From Bacteroidales bacterium (GTDB lineage Bacteria; Bacteroidota; Bacteroidia; Bacteroidales; WCHB1-69), in NCBI GenBank assembly GCA_012518765.1, contig JAAYRN010000225.1, positions 1 to 17,832 of the forward strand: DNA of 17,832 bases. Direction: 5' to 3'. The notes below the pieces were generated by a model. That model had not been told where the DNA came from, did not search any database, and saw only the letters and a list, made by a program, of their open reading frames with translations. The position numbers and the translations under genes are program-made. Below, piece after piece: positions 8,645 through 16,202 of this stretch (positions are counted from its first letter, which is position 1; every line of letters begins with the position of its first letter).

Positions 8645-9309
8645 CAAACCCAACCTGATCGTAAACGTTCAAGTGAAAAGAGCAAGTGCCGCCGACAACG
8701 ACTACCTGAAGGAAACCATAACCAATATCCATGAGAATGTAAACATCAATACAATAGCGAAAGTCTACGCCGATGAAGCATACCAGTCGAGGGATAACAG
8801 GGGATTTGCCGATGAGAATTCAATTGAACTTATAACGAGCGGATTACAGGGAAAGCAATCTAAATACGATCCGGAAATGAAAGAGGGTGAACCGGTTGTC
8901 ACCCATATGGAGACAGAGGAGATTATCCCTGCATACAAAACGGAAGATAAATGGAGGATTGCTGCCAAAGGCAAGAGCAAATACCGGTATTTTACCGACG
9001 AACAGATAGCAACAGCCGAACTAAGACGCAAACCGGCAGTCTTTTCTAAAGAGGAGCAGAACAAAAAAACAACGTGGAGGCAACCATCTTTCAGTATTGT
9101 TTTCATACAAGGATCAACAAAACACGATATAGAGGCTTGATTAAACACAAATTGTTTACTTTCGCCAGATGTTTATGGGATAAACCGTGTCCGCCTTGCA
9201 AATTATCAGATAACGACAGGTCAAAGAGCGAATGAAAATCCTTTGGTAACCGATTTTAGCCATATAAAGAACTCCATTTTGGAAAAACTTTTTGAAACTT
9301 CAAATTGCC

Positions 9310-9327
9310 ACTATTTAAAGGGGACTC
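9310..9327 (-). repeat. IS right terminal inverted repeat (18 bp)
   Basis: On the minus strand this reads GAGTCCCCTTTAAATAGT, pairing with 7881-7898 at 16 of 18 positions. The transposase reading frame runs through it (residues CHYLKGTQ lie across the end). Confidence 0.85.
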
Positions 9328-9333
9328 AATAAT
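9328..9333. repeat. Target-site duplication, right copy (AATAAT)
   Basis: Identical to 7875-7880. The TAA at 9330-9332 inside this copy is also the stop codon of the restored transposase frame, so the element appears to borrow its stop codon from the target. Confidence 0.7.
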
Positions 9334-9434
9334 CATATAGGAATTAAAATTGCTTGCTAAATTATAGTAGTTTTAAAGGCCACGTGTATACATCATTTAA
9401 AATTATCTGATCTTATTCATTTTATATTAGGAAA
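9334..9434. other. AT-rich spacer between IS element and glycosyltransferase remnant
   Basis: About 100 bases with no reading frame, no convincing promoter (no TAnnTTTG with an upstream TTG at 19-21 bp) and no stable hairpin that I could see. It probably belonged to the 5' side of the broken glycosyltransferase that follows. Confidence 0.5.
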
Positions 9435-9780
9435 ATGAGACTCCCAACAAATTAACTCTGCCATTAATTCCGTTTCAACAGGCCGAATTGCCGAAAAAAT
9501 TGAACAGTTAGCTATTAAAAATAGATGGAAAAGTTATATCGCATATGGAAGAAATGGTAAGTGGGGATCGGAAGCAATTAAAATCAGGAATGTTTGGAAT
9601 ATCGAATGACATGGGTTGAAAATGTGGTTATTTGATAGCCAAGGATTAGCATATAGAAAAGCGACAATAAAACTGATAGAAATAAAACAAGAGATTGAAT
9701 AACATCATTCGTTTACAATGAAACATATTCAACATTGATATCCAAAATGAAAACTCTCTAAAAAATACCATAGGTATTTG
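9435..9780 (+). pseudogene. N-terminal remnant of a GT4 glycosyltransferase
   Basis: An ATG at 9435 preceded by AGGAAA starts a broken frame. After repairing one extra C near 9443 it reads MRLQQINSAINSVSTGRIAE, then RWKSYIAYGRNGK, LKMWLFDSQGLAYRKATIKL and, after another shift near 9690-9700, NIIRLQ and NIFNID. This follows the N-terminal third of a common Bacteroidetes GT4 type (VN-x2-STGRIAE; WESYIAYGR; LFDRHGL-x3-AT; PDIIHLHNIH), recalled from family knowledge. There are in-frame stops at 9607-9609 and near 9697, and the C-terminal two thirds with the donor site is missing. It is the relic of a sugar transferase once in this locus, lost when the region was rearranged. Confidence 0.75.
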
Positions 9781-9803
9781 AATTTAATATTAAACAAAAA
9801 TAA

Positions 9804-10931
9804 ATGAAACTTCTAATCAACGGATCGAACCTTAGTGGTGGAGGCGGAGTTCAGGTTGCATTATCATTTATATTGGAATCCAGAAAATTTCCTGGCAACG
9901 AATATTATATATTAGCATCTGATAAATTATATGAGGAACTTAAAAATGAAAAGTTTCCTTCTAATTATATTTTTTATTCTATCTCTCTTTTGCACAGTAA
10001 TCCGATAAAAAAAATTGTTTCTATTTATAAAATTAAGAAAATTGAAAAACAAATTCAGCCTGATAGCGTTTTTACTATTTTTGGACCTGCATATTGGACA
10101 CCAAAATCACCTCATTTAGTAGGATTTGCTCTCGGCCATCTTATTTATCCAGAATCTCCTTATTTCAAATCCATTACATTAAAAGAACGCATTTACTGGG
10201 AAGCAATTTCTTTGATAAAAAAATATTTTTTTAAAAAAAACTCTTCGTTTTACCACGTTGAAACACAAGATGCAAAAAAAAGATTAGCAAAATATTTGAA
10301 TCATAACCCCGAAAAAATATTTGTTGTTTCAAATACATATAATCCATATTTTGATAATTTTCAAGTATCAGAGACTTTTATTCTTCCTCCAAAAGATAAA
10401 AATGAATACCGTTTATTACTTTTATCTACATATTATTCTCACAAAAACTTTGAAATTATAAATAAGATCACTGAAATATTCTCGGCAAATAATATAGAAA
10501 ATATTAAATTTGTCGTTACTATTAATCAAAATATATTTGCTGCCATATTTGGCGCGAAAAATCAGTACATTATCAATACAGGACCTATTCCAGCAAATCT
10601 TTGTCCTCAATTGTATTTTGAATGTGATGCGTTGTTCCTTCCTACTTTGGTTGAATGTTTCACTGCTAATTATCCGGAAGCAATGAAAATGAAAAAACCG
10701 ATTCTTACTTCGGATCTTCCTTTTGCTCATGGTATATGCGGTGATGCTGCAATATATTTTGATCCACTCAAAGCAGATGATATTGTTGAAAAAATCGTTT
10801 TACTAAAGAATAATCCGAAACTTAGCAAAGATTTGGTCGAAAAAGGTATAGAAAGATTAAAGGAGTTTGATAATTCAGCAAAAAGAACAAAAAAATATTT
10901 GGAAATTTGCAATTGTATTTCAACAAAATAA
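9804..10931 (+). CDS. GT4/GT1-superfamily glycosyltransferase
   Basis: 375 residues with a GT-B fold. The N-terminal glycine-rich loop GSNLSGGGGVQVAL (7-20) is the usual start of the acceptor domain. The C-terminal domain has TGPIPANLCPQLYFECDALF (259-278) and the EX7E-type donor motif with E284 and E292 in LVECFTANYPEAMKMKKPIL, followed by SDLPFAHGICGDAAIYFDP (303-321). It is a retaining transferase by family. There is no signal peptide, so it works on cytoplasmic lipid-linked intermediates. The ATG at 9804 is used because it gives the standard MKLLINGSNLS beginning; no clear ribosome site precedes it. The stop lies 3 nt before the CapE-type gene. It is AT-rich, unlike the next gene. Donor sugar unknown. 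Confidence 0.88.
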   Translation: MKLLINGSNLSGGGGVQVALSFILESRKFPGNEYYILASDKLYEELKNEKFPSNYIFYSISLLHSNPIKKIVSIYKIKKIEKQIQPDSVFTIFGPAYWTPKSPHLVGFALGHLIYPESPYFKSITLKERIYWEAISLIKKYFFKKNSSFYHVETQDAKKRLAKYLNHNPEKIFVVSNTYNPYFDNFQVSETFILPPKDKNEYRLLLLSTYYSHKNFEIINKITEIFSANNIENIKFVVTINQNIFAAIFGAKNQYIINTGPIPANLCPQLYFECDALFLPTLVECFTANYPEAMKMKKPILTSDLPFAHGICGDAAIYFDPLKADDIVEKIVLLKNNPKLSKDLVEKGIERLKEFDNSAKRTKKYLEICNCISTK

Positions 10932-10934
10932 ACT

Positions 10935-11948
10935 ATGTTTACAAATAAGATATTACTCATAACCGGCGGCACGGGGTCGTTCGGTAATGCCGTACTGAGG
11001 CGTTTTCTCGATACGGATATCAAAGAGATTCGCATCTTTAGTCGCGACGAGAAGAAACAAGATGATATGCGGCATCAGTTTCAGAATCCGAAAATCAAGT
11101 TTTATATCGGTGATGTGCGCGATAAACGTTCGGTGGACGATGTAATGATCGGCGTGGATTATATTTTTCACGCTGCGGCGCTGAAGCAGGTGCCTTCGTG
11201 CGAATTTTTCCCTATTCAGGCAGTGAGAACCAATATCATGGGCACGCAAAACGTGCTAGATTCGGCCGCACAATACGGGGTGAAACGAATGGTGGTACTG
11301 AGTACGGATAAAGCAGCTTATCCCATCAATGCGATGGGGATGAGCAAGGCACTAATGGAAAAAACAGCTATCGCCAAAGCTCGTACGTTGGGCGATAAGG
11401 AACCGGTGATCTGCTGTACGCGTTACGGCAATGTGATGGCGAGCCGCGGGTCGGTGATTCCGCTGTGGATCGAGCAAATCAAAAGCGGGAAACCCATCAC
11501 CCTTACCGATCCCAACATGACGCGCTTTATGATGACGCTCGACGATGCGGTGGATTTAGTGTTGTATGCTTTTGAACACAGCGTGAACGGCGATTTGTTT
11601 GTGCAAAAAGCTCCGGCAGCTACGTTGCTGGTGCTGGCTACGGCGTTGAAAGAGCTGTATCGTGCAGATAACGAAATCAAAATCATCGGCACGCGGCACG
11701 GCGAAAAACTTTATGAAACGCTGGTGACACGCGAAGAAATGTTTCGTGCGCAAGATAAAGGAAACTATTTCCGCATTCCCATTGATGACCGCGATTTGAA
11801 CTATGATAAATTTTTTATCGAAGGAGTACATGATATTTCCAAAGTGGAGGAGTATCACTCACACAACACCCATCGACTGAATATGGATGAGATGAAACAA
11901 CTGCTACTGAAATTAGATACAATAAAAGAAGACTTATGCTTAAAATAA
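10935..11948 (+). CDS. capE: UDP-GlcNAc 4,6-dehydratase/5-epimerase (CapE/WbjB/FnlA type)
   Basis: 337 residues, full family length. It is an extended SDR with TGGTGSFG at 10-17 for NAD(P), FHAAALKQVPSCE at 78-90, STDKAAYP at 123-130 and the MxxxK variant of the SDR catalytic motif (M134, K138) typical of CapE/FlaA1-like dehydratases, in which Met replaces the usual Tyr. It also has TRYGNVMASRGSVIPLW, a substrate-binding stretch. It should convert UDP-GlcNAc to the 4-keto-6-deoxy-L sugar, the first step to UDP-L-FucNAc or UDP-L-QuiNAc. It lacks the N-terminal membrane region of WbpM-type enzymes. Base composition is markedly richer in G+C than both neighbours (31 of 60 bases at 11461-11520). 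Its end overlaps the 2-epimerase gene by 13 nt. Confidence 0.92.
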   Translation: MFTNKILLITGGTGSFGNAVLRRFLDTDIKEIRIFSRDEKKQDDMRHQFQNPKIKFYIGDVRDKRSVDDVMIGVDYIFHAAALKQVPSCEFFPIQAVRTNIMGTQNVLDSAAQYGVKRMVVLSTDKAAYPINAMGMSKALMEKTAIAKARTLGDKEPVICCTRYGNVMASRGSVIPLWIEQIKSGKPITLTDPNMTRFMMTLDDAVDLVLYAFEHSVNGDLFVQKAPAATLLVLATALKELYRADNEIKIIGTRHGEKLYETLVTREEMFRAQDKGNYFRIPIDDRDLNYDKFFIEGVHDISKVEEYHSHNTHRLNMDEMKQLLLKLDTIKEDLCLK

Positions 11949-13060
11949 TGACAATTATAGGCACACGGCCTGAAATCATCAAACTAAGTTGTGTAATTAC
12001 TGAATTGGATAAATATGCCCAACATCTCATTGTTCATACTGGTCAAAATTTTGATTATGAATTAAACGAAATATTTTTCAATCAATTACGTATTCGTAAA
12101 CCTGACTATTTTATGAATGCGGCAGGCAATAATCCGGCGGAAACAATTGCTAATGTAATTCGTGAATCGGATAAAATTCTCGAAAAAGAAAAACCTGACG
12201 CCATTCTTCTTTATGGAGATACAAACAGTTGTTTATCTGTTATTTCTGCAAAGCGTAAAAAAATACCTATATTTCATATGGAAGCAGGGAACAGATGTTT
12301 TGATCAACGTGTTCCAGAAGAAATTAACAGAAAAATTGTAGATCATTTAAGTGATATTAACATGCCTTTGTCCGAACATGCACGGCGATATTTAATAGCA
12401 GAAGGTTTAAAACCGGAAACAATTATTAAAATTGGCTCTCCAATGAAAGAGGTACTTGATTTTCATTACGATGAGATAAACAACTCCGATATATTAGAAA
12501 AAGAAAATCTAAATGCTGGTGAATATTTTATTGTTAGTACACATCGGGAAGAAAACTTAGATTCTAAAGATAATTTTAATGAATTACTTCAATCTTTGAA
12601 CGCTATCACAAAAAAATATCACAAAAAAATTATTGTATCAACACATCCTCGAACCAGAAAAAAATTAGAAAACATTGGCTTCATAAATTCAAACCCATTG
12701 ATTGAGTTTATGAAACCTTTTGGATTCATAGAATATATAAAACTTCAACAAAATGCTTATTGCGTCATCTCTGATAGCGGAACGATAACAGAAGAATCAT
12801 CTATTTTGCATTTTCCGGCAATTACAATTAGAGAGGCTCACGAACGCCCTGAGGGTATGGACGAGGGTACATTAATCATGTCAGGATTAAAAAGTGAACG
12901 CATTATTGATGCTATTGAAATAGTGACATCGCAATATAAAGAAAATAAAAATAATACTAGAACTGTTTCTGACTATGAAGTTGAAAATGTTTCCAAAAAA
13001 GTGGTGAGAATTATATATTCATATACGGATTACATAAACAGAACCGTTTGGCATAAATAA
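11936..13060 (+). CDS. wecB: Non-hydrolysing UDP-HexNAc 2-epimerase (WecB/FnlC/WbvD type)
   Basis: 374 residues. MTIIGTRPEIIKLS (5-18), HTGQNFDYELNEIFF (34-48), GDTNSCLS (94-101), HMEAGNRCFDQRVPEEINRK (114-133), STHREEN (201-207) and later DSGTITEE and REAHERPEGMDEG cover the conserved WecB fold. D95, E116, E129 and H203 sit where WecB-type catalytic residues are expected. NRCFDQRVPEEINRK, rather than the WecB form with LRT, is how I recall the FnlC/CapG/WbvD subgroup acting on 6-deoxy-L sugars. So it probably epimerises C2 in the L-sugar pathway, not UDP-GlcNAc itself. Start chosen at 11936 (overlapping the upstream gene); an alternative ATG at 11948 would remove four residues. Composition drops sharply to AT-rich here (16 G/C of 60 bases at 12481-12540). 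Confidence 0.88.
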   Translation: MLKIMTIIGTRPEIIKLSCVITELDKYAQHLIVHTGQNFDYELNEIFFNQLRIRKPDYFMNAAGNNPAETIANVIRESDKILEKEKPDAILLYGDTNSCLSVISAKRKKIPIFHMEAGNRCFDQRVPEEINRKIVDHLSDINMPLSEHARRYLIAEGLKPETIIKIGSPMKEVLDFHYDEINNSDILEKENLNAGEYFIVSTHREENLDSKDNFNELLQSLNAITKKYHKKIIVSTHPRTRKKLENIGFINSNPLIEFMKPFGFIEYIKLQQNAYCVISDSGTITEESSILHFPAITIREAHERPEGMDEGTLIMSGLKSERIIDAIEIVTSQYKENKNNTRTVSDYEVENVSKKVVRIIYSYTDYINRTVWHK

Positions 13061-13077
13061 AACTAAATAAGATATCT

Positions 13078-13931
13078 ATGAAAAAAATACTATTATTAGG
13101 GGCTTCAGGAATGGCCGGACATATGGTTTATTTCTTTTTAAAAGAAACCAATAAATATGAAATAGTTAATACGGTTCACAAGAGTAAATTAACAGAAGAC
13201 AGTATCATCTTAGATGCTACTGATAAAAATGAAGTGACAAACTTAATAAAAAAAAAAATCCTAACATAATTATCAATTGCATTGGAATTTTGACTAAAAG
13301 GTCAAAAGAACATCCAGATGATGCGATATTTTTAAATGCTTATTTCCCTCACCTATTAAAAAAAATATCCGATGAAATAGATGCAAAATTAATTCATATC
13401 AGTACTGATTGCGTTTTCTCAGGGGAAAAAGGAAATTATTTAGAAACAGACTTTAGAGATGCAGATGATATTTACGGAAGGAGCAAAGCTCTCGGAGAAA
13501 TTATAAATAATAAAGATGCCACTATCAGAACATCTATCATTGGACCAGAATTAAAAGTTGACGGAGAAGGACTCTTTCATTGGTTTATGATGCAAAAAGG
13601 TGAAGTAAAAGGCTATAATTCTGCTATTTGGAGTGGCGTTACTACTTTAGAATTAGCTAAAGCAATAGATAAAGTTATAGAAAATAATCTTTCAGGATTA
13701 ATACATTTAACTAATGGGGAATCAATAGATAAATTTACACTTCTCAGTTTAATTAAAGAAATTTGGGGAAAAAACGATATTTCTATTGTAGCAGATAATA
13801 AACATGTTGTAAATAAATCACTAAAAAAAACAGATAAATTTGATTTTGAAGTTCCTTCTTATAGAAAAATGCTTTTAGAACTTCAAAAATGGATGATTAA
13901 TCACGAAAATATTTATAAACAATATATTTGA
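13078..13931 (+). pseudogene. RmlD/WbvR-like 4-keto-sugar reductase, frameshifted at an 11-A run
   Basis: The first 63 codons (13078-13269) encode MKKILLLGASGMAGHMVYFF, an SDR nucleotide-binding start, and stop soon after a run of eleven A (13248-13258). In the +1-shifted frame the protein continues at once as NPNIIINCIGILTKRSKEHP, ISTDCVFSGEKGNY, IYGRSKALGE (catalytic YxxxK) and TIRTSIIGPE to a stop at 13929-13931. One extra A, or two fewer, would give an intact protein of about 284 residues, the size of WbvR/RmlD-type reductases and without the C-terminal cupin of CapF. It would reduce C4 of the L-hexulose made by the CapE-type enzyme. No other damage is seen, so a sequencing error, recent mutation, phase switch or slippage-dependent expression are all possible. 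Confidence 0.85.
13248..13258 (+). repeat. Poly(A)11 tract at the frameshift point
   Basis: Eleven consecutive A, encoding lysines. The frame upstream and the conserved frame downstream differ by exactly one base across it. Runs of this length are prone to replication and transcription slippage and to sequencing error. Confidence 0.9.
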
Positions 13932-13933
13932 CA

Positions 13934-15142
13934 ATGAAAATTCTAATTTCAAGTCAATATTTTTGGCCAGAAACTTTTAGAATAAATGACCTTGCAGAAG
14001 AATTACAAAAAAAAGGGCACGAAGTAACCGTATTAACAGGTAAACCCAACTATCCTCAAGGACGTTTTTATAAAGGCTACAGTTTTTTTAAACACAATAA
14101 AGACAATTATAAGGGAATCTCAGTATTGAGAGTTCCCTTATTTCCAAGATTTAATGGAAAGGGATTATATTTAGTTCTAAATTATGTTTCATTTGTTTTT
14201 TTTTCTTGCATATATATATTATTTCATAGAAAAAAGTATGATGTTTCGCTAACATTTGCAACCTCTCCAATTACACAAGCTTATCCTGCCCTTTTACACA
14301 AAAAGATTTATAAAAGTAAAGCATATTTATGGGTTCAAGATCTTTGGCCTGAAAGCGTTGTTGCCGCAGGAAAAATAAAATCAAATGTCTTACTTGAAAT
14401 TCTGAATAAGATAGTGAAAGATATTTACAAGAAATCTAATAAAGTACTTGTACAATCGAAAGCTTTTATTCCAGCCATACTGGAAAAAGGAATAAAAAAA
14501 GAAAATATTATTTATTTACCTAATTGGGCTGAAGATTTGTTTACACTTAACATAGTAAACAACAATGATGATCAAATTGAAATTCCTAATGATTTTGTCG
14601 TTATGTTTGCAGGGAATATTGGAGAATCACAAGATTTTGAATCTATTATTAATGCAGCTGAACTAACAAAAAAATATATAAACATAAAATGGGTAATAGT
14701 TGGTGACGGTAGAAAAAAAACATGGCTTGAAAATGAAATTAAAAAACGACAACTGGACAATTCAATTATACTTTTAGGTAAACATCCAGTAGAAAGGATG
14801 CCTTATTTTTTTCAAAAAGCTGATGTAATGTTACTTTCATTAAAAAATGAAGAAATTTTTTCAAAAACTATTCCTTCAAAACTTCAATCATATATGGCTT
14901 TTGGAAAACCAGTCGTTGCAATGATTAATGGAATTGGAAAAAAAATCATTGATGATTCAGGATGTGGCTTTACCACAAATGCAGGAAATTACGTTGGTCT
15001 AGCAGAAAATATCATTAAAGCATATAATACACCACATGAAATATTAGAAAAGATGGGGTCGAAAGGAAAATTATATTACCATAAAGAATTTGAAAAAAAA
15101 ATTATAATAGATCGTTTAATAAAAATTTTTGAACAAATTTGA
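13934..15142 (+). CDS. wbuB: WbuB-like GT4 glycosyltransferase (L-FucNAc/L-QuiNAc transferase type)
   Basis: 402 residues from the ATG at 13934; the TTG at 13928 would add two residues and overlap the previous stop, and MKILISSQYFWPE is the usual family start. A GT-B enzyme: YFWPETFRINDLAEEL (9-24), GKPNYPQG (36-43), FATSPITQAYPAL (108-120), WVQDLWPES (133-141), then FAGNIGESQ and IPSKLQSYMAFGKPVVA in the donor domain. These match the WbuB/WcaI-like group, whose members follow the fnlA-fnlB-fnlC sugar genes in O-antigen loci and are assigned to adding the L-amino sugar. Two hydrophobic stretches (78-97) may anchor it to the inner membrane. The stop is 1 nt before the next ATG. The link to the L-sugar made by the preceding genes is inference from order. 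Confidence 0.85.
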   Translation: MKILISSQYFWPETFRINDLAEELQKKGHEVTVLTGKPNYPQGRFYKGYSFFKHNKDNYKGISVLRVPLFPRFNGKGLYLVLNYVSFVFFSCIYILFHRKKYDVSLTFATSPITQAYPALLHKKIYKSKAYLWVQDLWPESVVAAGKIKSNVLLEILNKIVKDIYKKSNKVLVQSKAFIPAILEKGIKKENIIYLPNWAEDLFTLNIVNNNDDQIEIPNDFVVMFAGNIGESQDFESIINAAELTKKYINIKWVIVGDGRKKTWLENEIKKRQLDNSIILLGKHPVERMPYFFQKADVMLLSLKNEEIFSKTIPSKLQSYMAFGKPVVAMINGIGKKIIDDSGCGFTTNAGNYVGLAENIIKAYNTPHEILEKMGSKGKLYYHKEFEKKIIIDRLIKIFEQI

Positions 15143-15143
15143 C

Positions 15144-16088
15144 ATGAACATCCTCATTACAGGTATTAACGGTTTTGTGGGTTCCAACTTCACCAAAAAG
15201 TGGAAAGAGAAATATACCCTCTACGGGCTGGATATAAACCAAGCTCCGAAAAATGGAGTAAGAGCTTTATATAATTGGGAACAACTGACAGAAATTCCGG
15301 AAACGGATGCCATTGTTCACTTGGCAGGCAAAGCACACGATACAAAAAAACAGAGTGAAGCGGCCGAATATTTCGCCGTCAATACAGGATTGACACAAAA
15401 GATTTTCGATTATTTTATGGAATCGAGTGCACGAAAATTCATTTTCTTCAGTTCGGTGAAAGCAGCTGCTGAAAGTGTTGCCGGTGAATACCTCACCGAG
15501 GATGCTGCACCTGCCCCCAAAGGGCCTTACGGGGAATCGAAAATAAAAGCAGAAGAATATCTCCTCAGTAAATTGTCGCTTGCCGAAAAACTGCAGAAGA
15601 AGGTTTATATCGTAAGGCCGTGCATGATTCACGGGCCGGGGAACAGGGGGAATCTAAACCTGCTGTACCAAGTGGTAAGTAAAGGAATTCCTTGGCCGCT
15701 TGGGTCTTTTGATAACAGACGTTCGTTTTGTTCCATCGATAATATTGCTTTCGTTGTGGAACAACTAATTGTAAGAGACGATATTCCCTCGGGCATTTAT
15801 CAGGTGGGTGACGATGAGGCTTTATCGACCAACGAGCTTATCGAGCTTATAAACGATTCGTTAGGAAAAAAGACGTTGATTTGGAAACTACCCAAAGCAT
15901 TGATGACTGCCGCTGCCGGTATTTGCGGTGCATTGCATCTGCCACTCGATAAGGAACGGTTGCGTAAGTTAACGGAAAATTATGTCGTGAGCAACCGGAA
16001 AATAAAGTCGGCTTTGGGTATCGAAAAAATGCCGGTGTCGGCTCGTGAAGGATTACAAAACACTCTGGAAAGTTTCAAGAAAGGCTGA
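15144..16088 (+). CDS. WbpV-like UDP-4-keto-hexosamine reductase (NAD-dependent epimerase/dehydratase family)
   Basis: 314 residues from the ATG at 15144, which gives MNILITGINGFVGSNF; a TTG at 15129 would overlap the upstream gene and add five atypical residues. Extended SDR: GINGFVG (7-13) for the cofactor, VHLAGKAHD (58-66), FFSSVKAAAES (101-111) and catalytic PYGESKIKAEEYL (128-140; Y129, K133). Wording around SSVKA and TEDAAPAPKGPYG resembles WbpV-type reductases that make UDP-D-QuiNAc or UDP-D-FucNAc, the sugar then used by WbpL-type transferases such as the next gene. The 4,6-dehydratase that would feed it (WbpM type) is not in the window. GC content is higher than upstream. Alternative: a 4-epimerase. 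Confidence 0.85.
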   Translation: MNILITGINGFVGSNFTKKWKEKYTLYGLDINQAPKNGVRALYNWEQLTEIPETDAIVHLAGKAHDTKKQSEAAEYFAVNTGLTQKIFDYFMESSARKFIFFSSVKAAAESVAGEYLTEDAAPAPKGPYGESKIKAEEYLLSKLSLAEKLQKKVYIVRPCMIHGPGNRGNLNLLYQVVSKGIPWPLGSFDNRRSFCSIDNIAFVVEQLIVRDDIPSGIYQVGDDEALSTNELIELINDSLGKKTLIWKLPKALMTAAAGICGALHLPLDKERLRKLTENYVVSNRKIKSALGIEKMPVSAREGLQNTLESFKKG

Positions 16089-16118
16089 AAATTAAAAATC
16101 GAAACAAAATGGGATAAG

Positions 16119-16150
16119 TTGGAGATTTGTGTAATTTTTAATTATCTTTG
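16119..16150 (+). promoter_or_regulatory. Candidate Bacteroidetes promoter for the WecA-like gene
   Basis: TTG at 16119-16121, a 21-bp spacer, then TATCTTTG at 16143-16150, matching the Bacteroidetes -33/-7 form TTG-N19-21-TAnnTTTG. It lies in a 114-bp gap, by far the largest between intact genes of the right half, and would start transcription near 16157, leaving a leader of about 45 nt. No ribosome site of the usual kind is seen before the ATG at 16203. Confidence 0.55.
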
Positions 16151-16202
16151 CCAATATTATTGAGTTCTTTTTCCGGCTGCCAACGGACAAAATAAATAAC
16201 AA

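Larger units (their letters stand above)
7881..9327 (+). mobile_element. Decayed IS1182-family insertion sequence
   Basis: 1447 bp bounded by near-perfect 18-bp inverted repeats: GAGTCCACTTTAAAAAGT at the left and, read from the right end inward, GAGTCCCCTTTAAATAGT, 16 of 18 identical. The same six bases, AATAAT, lie directly outside each end (7875-7880 and 9328-9333), which fits a target duplication. Inside is one transposase gene on the + strand, broken by frameshifts and an internal deletion. The element is shorter than the roughly 1.7-1.8 kb expected for this family, in line with that deletion. It cannot encode a working transposase and is immobile on its own. Family assignment is from remembered IS1182 transposase wording, not from a search. 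Confidence 0.85.
8013..9332 (+). pseudogene. IS1182-family transposase, multiply frameshifted and internally deleted
   Basis: The frame begins MFKKTPENPQCDLFPTPSTQ at 8013 (an in-frame ATG at 7986 is possible) and holds the N-terminal domain ending in LFEKCRFDLPVRKAL. Reading on requires these repairs: a lost G at about 8315; a lost A at about 8482; a 2-nt excess in the GAGAAA repeat near 8635; a lost A in the run 9063-9069; and an extra G at 9177-9179. With them the product continues VVPSIDT, RVLKRLAETTTGYDLLHRVF, NPNDPDAGYRKKGNQKVKGY, VYADEAYQSRDNRGF, KYRYFTDEQI and a C terminus ending YLKGTQ. Between PSIDT and LGRLIYRVLKR (about 8355-8362) a large piece of the catalytic core is absent. The transposase is certainly inactive. 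Confidence 0.85.

Noticed and set aside
8425..8685. Minus-strand frame with a Leu-Phe repeat
   Set aside because: It is the complement of the GAGAAA array within the transposase remnant; the hydrophobic run is a translation artefact.
10422..11858. Several minus-strand frames over the GT4 and CapE-type genes
   Set aside because: They are shadows of strongly conserved + strand genes and have no recognisable protein features.
13290..13931. Second half of the reductase as an independent gene starting with TTG
   Set aside because: The conserved sequence (NPNIIINCIG) extends upstream of the TTG to the poly(A) tract, so it is the continuation of the frame begun at 13078.
15129..15143. TTG at 15129 as start of the WbpV-like reductase
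   Set aside because: It adds five atypical residues and overlaps the previous gene; the ATG at 15144 gives the standard MNILITG beginning.
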